From contig NZ_WKKE01000027.1 in assembly GCF_009674775.1 (NCBI RefSeq), positions 27,903-91,902 on the forward strand: 64,000 nt of DNA. Direction: 5' to 3'. This document shows positions 17,853 to 27,493 of the stretch, in pieces (the first letter of the stretch is position 1; each line of letters starts with the position of its first letter). Position numbers and translations under genes: made by a program. This DNA comes from Flavobacterium sp. LC2016-23 (GTDB lineage: Bacteria > Bacteroidota > Bacteroidia > Flavobacteriales > Flavobacteriaceae). A model generated the notes under the pieces. It was not told where the DNA came from, did not search any database, and saw nothing but the letters and a program-made list of their open reading frames with translations.

Positions 17853-18437
17853 ATGGAAGATTTTTTAATTGGTATTGGAAAAAGATTAAAAGAAATTAGA
17901 AAGAAAAATGCCTTAACGATACACGAAGTAGCCAATAGAGCCGGGGTCAGCAACGGCCTGATTTCAAGAATTGAAAACGGCAGAACCATTCCTTCCCTCC
18001 CTGTTCTGATTGAACTTATTCACTCTTTGGACACAGATGTAACCTATTTTTTTGAAGGAGTCAAAAACATAAAAAATGCCAAGTTTATTCATATAAAAAA
18101 AGAAGATTACCAAAAAATCGAAAAAGAAGACCGCTCAGAAACAAAAGGTTTTAACTACTACCACATCTTCAGCAAAAGTATCAATTCTATCGGTTTTGAA
18201 GCGGTAATTCTTGAAGTGGAACCTGACAGTAAGCGTGATAAAGTAATCACCGATGCCTGGGAATTCAAATATATTATAAAAGGAAGCGTAACCTACATTA
18301 TTGATGATGTTGAAGTTCTTGTCAATGAAGGCGATTCGATATGCTTTAACGGCAGACTTCCGCATGTACCTGAAAACAGAACTAAGGAGAACTGCGTTAT
18401 GCTGGTGCTCTACTTCTATTCTGAAAGTAATGGTTAA
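17853..18437 (+). CDS. XRE-family regulator with C-terminal cupin
   Basis: 194 residues. HTH at about 8-65 (RLKEIRKKNALTIHEVANRA, SNGLISRIENGRTIPS) and a cupin_2 barrel at about 115-190 (WEFKYIIKGSVTYIIDDVEVLVNEGDSICFNGRLPHVPEN). This HTH-cupin plan is typical of regulators that sense small amine- or sugar-derived ligands. It is convergent with the phosphonate-type cluster at 18.8-27 kb and is the nearest regulator to it, so control of that cluster is plausible but unproven. Confidence 0.9.
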   Translation: MEDFLIGIGKRLKEIRKKNALTIHEVANRAGVSNGLISRIENGRTIPSLPVLIELIHSLDTDVTYFFEGVKNIKNAKFIHIKKEDYQKIEKEDRSETKGFNYYHIFSKSINSIGFEAVILEVEPDSKRDKVITDAWEFKYIIKGSVTYIIDDVEVLVNEGDSICFNGRLPHVPENRTKENCVMLVLYFYSESNG

Positions 18438-18776
18438 CATTTTCGAAGTATAATATTTAAACGTAAAGAAGACTAAGAGCTGCGTAAAGTTCGCAAAGTT
18501 TATAAACAAAACTTTGCGAACTTTGCGTTTTATTTCAGAGCGTTCTCCCATGTTTGCAAAGTTAATTTATAGGTTGTAATGTTTTAATCTCGCAAAGTCG
18601 CGAAGCCGCAAAGTTTTTTAAGCTTTATGTTCTTATTTTAGAATTAACTTCCCTAAAAGTAAGTAATCAATAATATAAACTTTGCGCCCTTGCCCTTTGC
18701 GAGATTATTTCAACACAGTAAAAAGAAAACTTGCGCTCTTTGCGGTTAAATAGGTATACTCTTAAATAAGCCGTAT
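18438..18776. repeat. CGCAAAG palindromic repeats
   Basis: AAAGTTCGCAAAGTTT (18486-18501) and AAACTTTGCGAACTTT (18509-18524) form a perfect 16-bp stem with a 7-base loop. Further CGCAAAG/CTTTGCG pairs follow at 18590-18620 and 18677-18740. Such intergenic palindromes recur in Flavobacterium genomes. The first could also end transcription of the XRE-cupin gene. No coding content. Confidence 0.75.
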
Positions 18777-18812
18777 TAAAAAAAGGTTACCTCCAAAATG
18801 AAGATAACCTTT
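18777..18812 (-). terminator. terminator of the phosphonate-type cluster
   Basis: On the minus strand GAAAGGTTATCTTC-ATTTTG-GAGGTAACCTTT followed by T-run, 34 bp beyond the stop of the phosphoesterase gene. Confidence 0.8.
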
Positions 18813-18845
18813 CAAAAAAAAAACAATAAACACATTCTAAATATT

Positions 18846-20531
18846 TTAATTCCCTGCCGGAAGCCAGGAACGTCCGTCCAGTGACCAGCCTGAATTAATG
18901 GAAACACCAAACCATTGCAGAGAGGAATAAGCGATATCTACCATTTTTGGAACAACTCCGTTAGCCGTTCCGCATTTTAAAGTCGCTGTACTCGTTGTCC
19001 AGGATGGCGTGTTAGGAAAAGCGAGCGTAACTTGTTTTGAACTCGAATCTGTAAAGCTGTTACCTGATCCGTTATCGCCTTTCCAATACCCAATCAGATT
19101 GGAGTAATCAGGATGAGAAGCTGTCACCGCTGAACAAGTGTAGTTAAGAATCGAAGCTTCTGATAAGGCTTTATTCCAAACGCGGACTTCAGCAATATTT
19201 CCGTTTACATTTGCACCATAAGTCAAAGTTCCGTCTTGTCCCACAGCAAACGGCAATCCGGAAGTTAAGCTTCCAAAACTGCTAACGATAGCCGCTTGTC
19301 CTACAAAAGCCCCGTCCTGATAGGTTTTTACCAATTTGGCTGTACGGTCAACCACTAATGTTAAGTGATGCCATTTTCCGTCATTGATGGTACCTCCCGA
19401 AATATCGACACGATTTTGGGTATCTCCGATATTTACTTTCCATGTTCCTCCGGTATTTGCGCAAATCACAAAACCGCGATTTTTACCACTCACCCAATTT
19501 TTATTTGAAACTAAGGATGGGTCGCTTGAATAACCTGAGGTTTTTACCCTGCACTCCACCGTAAAACTTGAAGTTCCAAAATTATAGAGCGTATTGGTTG
19601 TGGAAGCATAAATGCTGTTCGAATTAAAATTGGCGAATTTACCTGTAATTGTGGTGGTCGGATCAACTGGTTTTTCAATTTTAGACGAAGTGAAATTCTT
19701 ATTATTATAAATAGTAAAAATATTTCTTTCTTCATACGATGATCCGCCGTGAGATCCGGTAGAACCTGTTACTATTCCGCCATGATCCGGTGCAACGATA
19801 ACCAGCCAGTCTTCATTGGCATAATCAGGTCTGTTTTTTAATGCTGTCAAAATTTCTCCTATATAAACATCTGTAGTTTCAACAGCAGCTTTATATTGCG
19901 GAACATTGATTGAAAATCCGTAACTGTGCCCGGCGTGATCTACATCATCAAAATGCAGGAATAAAGCATCCGGATTGTCGTTTGTTAGTGCCGCAACTAC
20001 TTCATTTTTAACCGCTGCGTCTGTTGTCAATGTCTTTTCTACATCAATGCCATCCACAATATAGGTGTTAATGGGCGCCCAGTGTACGATCGACATTGTT
20101 TTTAAAGCGGTATTATAGGTCTCAAGACGCTTTAAAAAACTGGGATATGTTCCGAAGTTCGGACTTGAAAATGAATTGTCTGTTACTCCGTGTTTTAAAT
20201 GTGTAACACCGCTCAGCATCGTCGACCAGCCATTGCCACTCCAGGTTGGTGCTTCGGTTAAGGCATCTAAACTGTAAACAGCATTAGAAAGCAAACCATG
20301 AACATTCGGTGTATTGGCGCCCATCAAAACATCGCCACGGCAGCCGTCAATACCTATAATCAATAATTTTTTGGTACCCGAATTTGCCAGCGCAGATTTA
20401 CCGGTTTTCGAATTTCCAACTGCTTTTACTGCATTTTCATCGCTCGCAGGCGCAGTATCGTTGGTACAGGAAGCGACTAAAAGTACACTTGCCAGCATTG
20501 TAACGTAACTTAATCTAAAAATCTTTTTCAT
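18846..20531 (-). CDS. alkaline phosphatase-family phosphoesterase lipoprotein with LamG-like domain
   Basis: 561 residues. Lipobox VASC, so exported and lipid-anchored. The catalytic fold is the type I phosphodiesterase/nucleotide pyrophosphatase family: metal ligand Asp in IIGIDGCRGD, nucleophile Thr in EAPTWSGNGWSTML, then HFDDVDHAGHSYG, VIVAPDHGG and GSHGG supplying Asp/His ligands. About residues 290-480 form a LamG/concanavalin-like domain (SFTVECRVKT, GKWHHLTLVVDRT, IAEVRVWNKALSEASI), which could bind a polymer. Predicted to release phosphate or an alcohol from phosphodiesters or phosphonate esters outside the inner membrane. It is the last gene of the cluster that continues to the TonB receptor. 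Confidence 0.85.
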   Translation of the reverse strand: MKKIFRLSYVTMLASVLLVASCTNDTAPASDENAVKAVGNSKTGKSALANSGTKKLLIIGIDGCRGDVLMGANTPNVHGLLSNAVYSLDALTEAPTWSGNGWSTMLSGVTHLKHGVTDNSFSSPNFGTYPSFLKRLETYNTALKTMSIVHWAPINTYIVDGIDVEKTLTTDAAVKNEVVAALTNDNPDALFLHFDDVDHAGHSYGFSINVPQYKAAVETTDVYIGEILTALKNRPDYANEDWLVIVAPDHGGIVTGSTGSHGGSSYEERNIFTIYNNKNFTSSKIEKPVDPTTTITGKFANFNSNSIYASTTNTLYNFGTSSFTVECRVKTSGYSSDPSLVSNKNWVSGKNRGFVICANTGGTWKVNIGDTQNRVDISGGTINDGKWHHLTLVVDRTAKLVKTYQDGAFVGQAAIVSSFGSLTSGLPFAVGQDGTLTYGANVNGNIAEVRVWNKALSEASILNYTCSAVTASHPDYSNLIGYWKGDNGSGNSFTDSSSKQVTLAFPNTPSWTTSTATLKCGTANGVVPKMVDIAYSSLQWFGVSINSGWSLDGRSWLPAGN

Positions 20532-20630
20532 TGAATTGAATTTATGGGTTACTATAAGTTTACTTGTGAAATTATGTCCTGCAGGGATTTTATTTTAACT
20601 AGTTTTTTTATTCTTTAATGTTTACATTTT

Positions 20631-20708
20631 TCGCCACGAATTTTGACAAATTATTTTTCTATTGATTCACTTAAAGAAATTCGGGAAAATTCGTGGAATT
20701 CGTGGCGA
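20631..20708. repeat. inverted repeat TCGCCACGAATT
   Basis: TCGCCACGAATT (20631-20642) and AATTCGTGGCGA (20697-20708) are perfect complements 54 bp apart in the spacer between the phosphoesterase and HAD genes. A common flavobacterial intergenic repeat type. Confidence 0.7.
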
Positions 20709-20714
20709 ACTTTT

Positions 20715-21413
20715 TTATTTCGAAGCTGTGGCAAGATTTTCAATGCTGTATAAGGAAGCCAGAGAATCTAAGATGTAATCCGGTTTTGCCTCCTCCAGCT
20801 GTTCTCTGGTCTGTGCGCCCGATAAAACGCCAATCGTAAGCCCGCATTTGGCATTCTTGCCTTCCTCAATATCTATAGCGGAATCGCCTGCTTTTAAAAC
20901 TTTTGTGGCGTCTTCAATTGAAAATAATTGCATGGCCTTATGTATCATATCCGGAAACGGACGTCCTAATACTACATCATCAGCCGTAATTAAAGCGTCG
21001 TAATGCGTATTTTTTTTCCAGTTTAATTTTTCTAATAACGTATTGGCAACATGACTGCTATATCCTGTATTTAAAACTATTTTTACACCCTCTTTTTTAA
21101 GGTTTTCCAACACTTCTTCTACACCTTCAATGGGTAAAACCCTTGCCGTCAAATATTCCTGATCCAGTATTTCTTTGAAATATTCAAATATTTGATATGA
21201 TTTTTCATCGTCAGTACTATTTAGCTCTTTTAAGATATCTTTTATGGCCTGGTGCTTTTCTTTCCCGGCTCCCAGGGAAAGCACGCTTTCGAGAGAAACC
21301 TCAATTCCAAAATGATTAATTGCCTTGTGTAAAGTTTTATAAACTATATTCTGTTCATTGATTGTTGTTCCGGCCATATCAAAAACGACCATCTCCATTT
21401 CATTAATTTTCAT
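20715..21413 (-). CDS. phosphonatase-like HAD hydrolase
   Basis: 232 residues from the ATG at 21413 (MKINEMEMVVFDMAG); an upstream in-frame ATG adds eight residues. HAD motif I is D12-M-A14-G-T, as in phosphonoacetaldehyde hydrolase (PhnX), where position 14 is Ala. Motif II is LNTGYS, and motif IV KAGDSAIDIEEGKNA. A GAGKEKH segment lies where PhnX has its Schiff-base lysine. It belongs to the TIGR03351 phosphonatase-like group, which breaks or is proposed to break C-P bonds. Next to the TIGR03364-type oxidoreductase, a pairing known from phosphonate clusters. Cytoplasmic. Confidence 0.85.
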   Translation of the reverse strand: MKINEMEMVVFDMAGTTINEQNIVYKTLHKAINHFGIEVSLESVLSLGAGKEKHQAIKDILKELNSTDDEKSYQIFEYFKEILDQEYLTARVLPIEGVEEVLENLKKEGVKIVLNTGYSSHVANTLLEKLNWKKNTHYDALITADDVVLGRPFPDMIHKAMQLFSIEDATKVLKAGDSAIDIEEGKNAKCGLTIGVLSGAQTREQLEEAKPDYILDSLASLYSIENLATASK

Positions 21414-21587
21414 TTCGTGTATATTTTTTATAAACATGCTAATTTCATGTTTGAGAGTATTTATTCGAATAAAATCAGTACTATGCGTTAAATGTTTTTC
21501 ACGCAGATTCGGCAGATTAAGCAGATTTTTTAATTTTTAAAATCTTTTTAATCCTTAAATCTGTGGCTATATTTTTCAATACATCGC

Positions 21588-22745
21588 TTACACATTAAAA
21601 ATTTTATCAATATTGTGTTTTGCAAATCCTGCGCTTCCGGTCATTCCTTTACCTCCAATCCCGGTTATGATGTGAATGTTTTCATCAATCGTATACTCAA
21701 AAATATCTTTGGTTTTGCATTGTGAATACATACCGAACCATCTGCTTTGGATTTCGTAAGTGGGCAAATCAATAATTTTTTTCGCTTCTTCGATCATGAA
21801 GTTGTCAATGTCCATATTCAGATCAAACCCTAATGAGTCTATTTCTTTTGCAGGGGCATATTCATGGGAATCTCCTAAAATTACGGAACCGTCGAGTGCC
21901 TGCTTAAATAAGATATGAATGCCATACTTTTTTTCGTAGCTGTCCGGATTTTCTTTTGCTTTAATAGATTGATACGATTTGCATTCTTCAAATGATTCAT
22001 ATCTTCTGATCGTTAATCCGGTCAGAACAGAACCATTCAGTTTGTAATTAGGCTGTGGCTTCGTCTGTAACATCTGAAGTTTAGAAACAACCAAATCGCT
22101 GTTGTTGTAAATCTCCGGATATAAAACCTTGAAATCACTTCCGTTGCAGATAATGATTTTCGAAGCCTTGTATTCCAGTCCTGACGAAGTTGTTGCAATT
22201 ACTTCCGTAAATCTGTCTTCGGTACGAACAACCATGGTATTCATAAATAAATCCAGCCCCAGATTTGCCGTCATATACTGATGCAGTTTATGAATCATTG
22301 TTGCGGGTTCCACCGTTACTTCCTGCGGAAAAAATAATCCTCCCGTACAATAATCAGCGCGTAAACCTGCATATTTTTCGAGACATTGTTCTTTCGTTAA
22401 TAAATGAGACTCATAATCGTTTGCAATATTAATCTCGTGCAATTCTTCTATTAATTGCATTTCCTCTTCGTTTGAGGCTAAATAAATTGTTCCGTTTTGG
22501 CGAAGATTAATATCAAACTTCGACTGAATATGTTTATAAATGGTAAGACTTTCTTTTCCGAAATTTTGCCATTTCCTGTCCATCCCTGACGGTACAACCT
22601 GACCGAAATTTCTAACCGTTGCTCCTTCCGGTTTGCTGTTCTTTTCCAGAATGGCCACAGACATACCTTTTAACAGCGCATGATAGGCGTGAAATGTGCC
22701 CAAAACTCCCGATCCCACTATGATTAAATCATATTTATCTTTCAT
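21588..22745 (-). CDS. FAD-dependent oxidoreductase, TIGR03364 type
   Basis: 385 residues from MKDKYDLIIVGSG. An in-frame ATG at 22787, overlapping the transporter stop by 4 bases, would add 14 residues. The Rossmann dinucleotide motif is G-S-G-V-L-G at 11-16, with LEKNSKPEGATVRNFGQV typical of the DAO fold, then a C-terminal ITGIGGKGMTGSAGFA. This family co-occurs with the phosphonatase-like HAD and has been proposed to oxidise aminoalkylphosphonates to phosphonoacetaldehyde, which would feed the neighbouring HAD. Translationally close to the transporter gene upstream. Confidence 0.88.
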   Translation of the reverse strand: MKDKYDLIIVGSGVLGTFHAYHALLKGMSVAILEKNSKPEGATVRNFGQVVPSGMDRKWQNFGKESLTIYKHIQSKFDINLRQNGTIYLASNEEEMQLIEELHEINIANDYESHLLTKEQCLEKYAGLRADYCTGGLFFPQEVTVEPATMIHKLHQYMTANLGLDLFMNTMVVRTEDRFTEVIATTSSGLEYKASKIIICNGSDFKVLYPEIYNNSDLVVSKLQMLQTKPQPNYKLNGSVLTGLTIRRYESFEECKSYQSIKAKENPDSYEKKYGIHILFKQALDGSVILGDSHEYAPAKEIDSLGFDLNMDIDNFMIEEAKKIIDLPTYEIQSRWFGMYSQCKTKDIFEYTIDENIHIITGIGGKGMTGSAGFAKHNIDKIFNV

Positions 22746-22783
22746 GTGTAAACTATTTTTGTTTATTATAATTTTTCCTTTGT

Positions 22784-24064
22784 TCAACTGTATAAAGGAG
22801 TTGTACTAATTTTTATCGTCTTTTTGAATTTGCGTTTAAAGTAATGAAACGACATGACCGTTGTTATGCCCCCTACAAAGGATAAAATATAAATGCAGGT
22901 GGTAAAAAAGCTGAGTAAAGAAATGTTCTTGTCTCCGAAGTTTTTAAAAAACAGTACCAAAACGCTTCCTAAATAACCAAAAGCATCGGCGATGTAGATT
23001 AAAAAGCCTGTGTTTCCGTTGATTTTATAAGTGGCAATCATTCGGTCGAAAAACAAACCGTTAAACGGAATGTAGCAAATATACATCCCAAATCCGGAGA
23101 TCATCATCCACGGAAGTGGCGACAATACATGCTTTTGAAACAGGAAGGTCGTGACACCAACCAGCACTGAACCTATGAATAAGACCAAATGATAATTTTT
23201 GAAGGCTTTGTAGTTGTTTTTCATGCTTCCTAAAAAACCTAAAATGATCAAAACCGAAATTGCAATAGGAATTTCTGAATACATATAGATCGAAATGCTT
23301 TCTTTATAGCCTAAAGTATCCCATAATTCCCTGGCAAAATTATCCCTGAATTCCCGCATGGCCGTTAGCATGGCATAGAAAACAATAATGGCCGTAAGCG
23401 GAAAAGCAAATTGCCGGAACAAGGAAGCACGTTCTTTTTTACCAAGCGGTTTTCGTTTGGATCGTAAAGCCAGATCATCGTTGTCAGGATTTGGGATTTT
23501 CTCCAGAAACAATGAAAATAAGATTAACGGAATTATAAAAAGTAACCCCGAAACAAAAGGCATCCAGAACTCATTGCAGCCCAAAACGGTTAAGACAAAT
23601 ACACCGGCCGATTTTGCCGCTCCTGACGAGACGATAAAACTCGAACATAAAATAACGCCCAGTAATTCGGTTGTTTTTCTTCCTTCGATATACGAAAACA
23701 CAATTCCCCAGATCATTCCCAGCGGCAATCCGTTTATGAATAGGAATACTATATTGTAGGGCGCCGGCACTAAGGCAAAACCTAATAAGGCCAGTTCTGA
23801 AATGGCTATAAAACTTATTAAATACAGGATTCGTTTTGATGATTTTAGTTCTGATATAATCTTAATTCCTAAGAATTTAGAAAGGGTATATCCTAAAACC
23901 TGTGCCAGAATCAATAAAATTTTGTAATCGATTCCCCAAAAAGACATTTGATCGAACGTGGCGACCGTAAAAGGTTTCCGAAAAGCGTACATACAAAAAT
24001 AAGTACCAAATGCCGCAATGGATGTTTTTAATATAAAACTGAAATTAGATGTTTTTGTAGACAT
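22784..24064 (-). CDS. DUF5690 major-facilitator-type transporter
   Basis: 426 residues with about twelve hydrophobic helices. The start FGTYFCMYAFRKPFTVATF matches the DUF5690 subfamily of MFS proteins and recalls the FRK/YAFRKP signature of organophosphate:phosphate antiporters. Inner membrane. By context it would carry the phosphonate or its breakdown product. It overlaps or nearly abuts the oxidoreductase gene, indicating one operon with the TonB receptor upstream (135 bp spacer). Confidence 0.88.
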   Translation of the reverse strand: MSTKTSNFSFILKTSIAAFGTYFCMYAFRKPFTVATFDQMSFWGIDYKILLILAQVLGYTLSKFLGIKIISELKSSKRILYLISFIAISELALLGFALVPAPYNIVFLFINGLPLGMIWGIVFSYIEGRKTTELLGVILCSSFIVSSGAAKSAGVFVLTVLGCNEFWMPFVSGLLFIIPLILFSLFLEKIPNPDNDDLALRSKRKPLGKKERASLFRQFAFPLTAIIVFYAMLTAMREFRDNFARELWDTLGYKESISIYMYSEIPIAISVLIILGFLGSMKNNYKAFKNYHLVLFIGSVLVGVTTFLFQKHVLSPLPWMMISGFGMYICYIPFNGLFFDRMIATYKINGNTGFLIYIADAFGYLGSVLVLFFKNFGDKNISLLSFFTTCIYILSFVGGITTVMSFHYFKRKFKKTIKISTTPLYS

Positions 24065-24199
24065 TAGTACTCGAAATTAGAGTGATTATTGCGGTGTAAA
24101 GTTGGGCTGGGTATAAAACCCGTTGGATGCAGTCAGTTTAAAAAAAATAAATTGCAAAAATAGAACAGACGAACATCCAACAGGTTAATTTATAGTTGT

Positions 24200-27076
24200 C
24201 TATAGATTATATTTCAGACCAAGGGTAAACTTCACTCCATAGTATTCTACCTGTTTTGGTCGGTTTGGAGTTTCTCCAAAATGGTACATTAAAGGCTCGT
24301 TCAGGACGTTGTTTACATCACTGAAGATTGTAAAATGCTCTCCTACTTTATAAGAAGCCGAAAAATCCAGTGAGTTGTATTTGCCGTAATAAATATCATT
24401 CATGTCCGTATTCTTTGCATTGGCATCAAAACTTGTCGCGTAAGCACCTTTATGATTAAAAGCGGCTCTCACATTAAGCTTACCTGTTTCGTAAAACAAT
24501 TGCAAGTTGTATAATTCTTTTGCCTGATAAGGAGTAGACACTTTTCTTCCATTTGGATTATTGGCGTTTTGACCTAAGGTCATTTCAGAATTCATAAGTG
24601 TTGCATTGATCTGAGTTCCAAAATATTTCAGGAATCCAGGCAGGAAGCTGAATCTTTTGGTGATTCCGAATTCAACACCGCCAATCCAGGCATTGCCACC
24701 ATTGGCAGGCGAACTGATTTCGATATCTGAAATCCCGTTAATCGTACCTTGATAGGTATCATCAAAAATAGGATCTGTAATTGATTTATAGAAAACGCCT
24801 GCATTGATCACCCCTACTTCATCCAGAAAATATTCTCCTAATAAATCAAAGTTCCAGGAATAGGTCGGATTCAGCTTTGGGTTCCCTCCTGCGTATTCTC
24901 CGTCGATTGTATTTAATGATCCTGCCGGAGAAATGTCGCCAAAGTTGGGTCTTGCAAAAGTTCTTGTCGTTGCAAAACGAAAGTTTAAATTATCAACCGG
25001 AGAATATTTTATGTGCAGCATTGGCAATATTGATGTGTAGCTTTTTGTATTTTCAGCATCTACTACCACATTATTTTCAACTGTTTTACCCGTAACCTGA
25101 GTAATAGTATTGGTTACTCTTACTCCTCCTAAAATGGTCCATTGATCAGAGGCTAAATACGTTGCCATTGCATAAGCAGAAGACGTTGTTTCACCTACAT
25201 TAAAGTTTCTTCCCAAACCTTTTCCCAATTCGGGAATTTGAGAATCGGCAGGGTTTAAAACCAGATTCCCTTTTGAAGAATTAAACAAATTTGTCATTCC
25301 GTTAGTAGACAATACTGGACCAAAACTATTTCCAATTGAAGTTCCTGTTTCTTTTCTCATATAATCTGTTCCACCCGGCTGACTGATTAAATCAGTACTA
25401 TAATTGGATAAAAATGGTGTTGGAGATCCAGCCCAGCTGTAATATTCATCTCTAAATGTCGCGATACGGTCTTTGTCGGTTAATTTCGCACCGAATTTCA
25501 TTTTAAGATTTTCATTAAAATTATGCTCGTAGTTTACAACCGCAATAATATTGTCTCTTTCTACAATGCTTATTTTATACAATTCCAGCGTAGAAAATTT
25601 CATTTTTGTCGGGTCTGTTTTAAAATTGGGATCTGAAAAGAAATCAAATATCGATTTTGGATGATTCGGATCCAGCAGTCCCCCATCAGCAGCCCAATAG
25701 GCTCTTGGTCCTCCTGCTCCGCCATTGGCCAATGGTACCGTATTTAAATAGCCGGGTTTAACACCAACACCAGTCTGATTGAACTGAATTAAGAAATAAC
25801 TGTTGTCTGCTGCATTTGGAATATTTCCGTACTTAAACTGATTTCGATAAGAAGCCAGACTCCAGTCTAAAGTCCCATTTCCTAACTGATGTTTACCGCC
25901 TAAATCAATACCAATAAACTGAGTCATTAATTGATTGTGAATGTCCTGCTGCTCTACTGTTAAAGCATTTGTAGCGCTGCTGAATTTATCAAACCTGATA
26001 CGGTGCTTGTAATGGGTTTCTTCATCGGTAAGTCCGCCATAAGTGGCTTTCAGGAAAATTTTATCTTTTGAAGAAGGATTAAATTCCATTGCAGCATTTA
26101 AACCTGTTGTTTTTCGAACTCCGGTGTAATCCCGCAATTCTAATCTGTAAACGCCCTGATCGCCTTGTCTTCTGGCTTCGTAATTATCGGTTGCCCAGTT
26201 TCTGTCCCAATAAGTCCCATTAATGATGTATCCGAACTTTCCGTTTTTACTTTTGTCACCAATCGTAAGGGATCCGCTGTAGATTCCTTTATCCGATTTT
26301 TGATTGTAACCGCTAAAAGCAGTTGCTTTAATGGTTCTTTTTGTTGGAGCGGTCTGAGTCGTAAAATTGACACTTCCGCCAATGGCATCTCCGTCCATGT
26401 CCGGGGTAATGGCTTTTGTAGCTTCTACATAAGCGATAAGATCTGATGGAAAAAAGTCAAATGCCGTGGCTCTTGAAGTGGTTTCTTCTTCAGCAGTTGG
26501 AATTCGGTTTCCGTTGATTGTAGTCGATGACCAGAATGGCGGCAAACCTCTTACCGAAACAAAACGTCCTTCACCCTGATCGCGTTCAATAGAAACGCCC
26601 GGCATACGCTGAACAGTTTCCGCCGCATTACGATCCGGTAATTTACCAATTCCATCGGCAGCAATGACATTAACTATGCTCATGGATTTCTTTTGCATGT
26701 TTAGCGCTCTTGCTTCACTATTTCTTTGGCTCATGCCACTCACAACCACTTCATTCAGTTCTTTTGAATTGGTTTGTAATCGAATGATCCCCAAATTTAG
26801 TTGTTGATTGTCTTTTACTTCAACTGTGATCGTTTTGATTTCATATCCGATATAGGAGATCTGCAATTCGAAACTTCCGGATCTTACATCCTGTATGGTA
26901 AAATCACCACTGAAACCAGTAGTCGCTTTTTGATTGTTTGATAGTATAATCGTAGCTCCCGGCAATGGAGATTGTGCGTCAGTAACAATTCCGCTGATAG
27001 TTGCTTTTTGTGCCGTCATGTTTTGCACAAAAAATAGGGCAGAAAAAATAAAAATTGCCTTGTAAATTGTTTTCAT
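24200..27076 (-). CDS. TonB-dependent receptor
   Basis: 958 residues. Signal peptide ends NMTAQ (about 22). A CarboxypepD_reg-like beta sandwich (25-105: ISGIVTDAQSPLPGATIILSN) is followed by the plug domain (KLPDRNAAETVQRMPGVSIERDQGEGRFVSVRGLP) and a 22-strand barrel ending in the aromatic YGVKFTLGLKYNL. This plug sequence is that of the SusC-unlinked receptors that often take up small organic molecules. No SusD partner is present. First gene of the cluster, so probably the outer-membrane entry for the phosphonate or phosphodiester substrate. Confidence 0.93.
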   Translation of the reverse strand: MKTIYKAIFIFSALFFVQNMTAQKATISGIVTDAQSPLPGATIILSNNQKATTGFSGDFTIQDVRSGSFELQISYIGYEIKTITVEVKDNQQLNLGIIRLQTNSKELNEVVVSGMSQRNSEARALNMQKKSMSIVNVIAADGIGKLPDRNAAETVQRMPGVSIERDQGEGRFVSVRGLPPFWSSTTINGNRIPTAEEETTSRATAFDFFPSDLIAYVEATKAITPDMDGDAIGGSVNFTTQTAPTKRTIKATAFSGYNQKSDKGIYSGSLTIGDKSKNGKFGYIINGTYWDRNWATDNYEARRQGDQGVYRLELRDYTGVRKTTGLNAAMEFNPSSKDKIFLKATYGGLTDEETHYKHRIRFDKFSSATNALTVEQQDIHNQLMTQFIGIDLGGKHQLGNGTLDWSLASYRNQFKYGNIPNAADNSYFLIQFNQTGVGVKPGYLNTVPLANGGAGGPRAYWAADGGLLDPNHPKSIFDFFSDPNFKTDPTKMKFSTLELYKISIVERDNIIAVVNYEHNFNENLKMKFGAKLTDKDRIATFRDEYYSWAGSPTPFLSNYSTDLISQPGGTDYMRKETGTSIGNSFGPVLSTNGMTNLFNSSKGNLVLNPADSQIPELGKGLGRNFNVGETTSSAYAMATYLASDQWTILGGVRVTNTITQVTGKTVENNVVVDAENTKSYTSILPMLHIKYSPVDNLNFRFATTRTFARPNFGDISPAGSLNTIDGEYAGGNPKLNPTYSWNFDLLGEYFLDEVGVINAGVFYKSITDPIFDDTYQGTINGISDIEISSPANGGNAWIGGVEFGITKRFSFLPGFLKYFGTQINATLMNSEMTLGQNANNPNGRKVSTPYQAKELYNLQLFYETGKLNVRAAFNHKGAYATSFDANAKNTDMNDIYYGKYNSLDFSASYKVGEHFTIFSDVNNVLNEPLMYHFGETPNRPKQVEYYGVKFTLGLKYNL

Positions 27077-27493
27077 GGTTAGTTTGTTTACAAATATTAA
27101 ATTTATTGAAGCAAATTAATTATGATTTTTACAAATAGTGAAAAAATTAAAATTATCGAATTGTTAAAGAAATGAAAATTATAATACTCCATTTGTTAAG
27201 AATTTGTAAAAAATACTTGTGAATTTTTACTAAAAAGAGCGCTGAGCACCTTTAAAAGCTACAGTATCTATAATTTTGGCTTATTTCAGATCATCGAAGT
27301 GAATTATTTTTTCGAAAAAAAATAAAGTTCCAGGCGAAACATAAGTCTTCTATTTATTTACAAATAGTAAACATTATGATGTAAAAAAAAATAAAAATAG
27401 TGTCGTGATTTTTAGGTTTTTCTGGAAACAGGAAAGTTGCGCTTTACTTTCAGCACAATATCGGAAAGGGATCATTGATTAGAAGAGCAGTAC
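27077..27493. other. intergenic region upstream of the TonB receptor
   Basis: Very AT-rich with no coding frame. Two near-identical strings, TTACAAATAGTGAAAA (27129) and TTACAAATAGTAAACA (27357), lie 228 bp apart on the plus strand and may be regulator sites for the receptor operon. Nothing else is evident. Confidence 0.4.

Noticed and set aside
18480..18740. Possible CRISPR array (repeated CGCAAAG units)
   Set aside because: Units are inverted and irregularly spaced with no constant spacer length; they are hairpin repeats. No cas genes are present.
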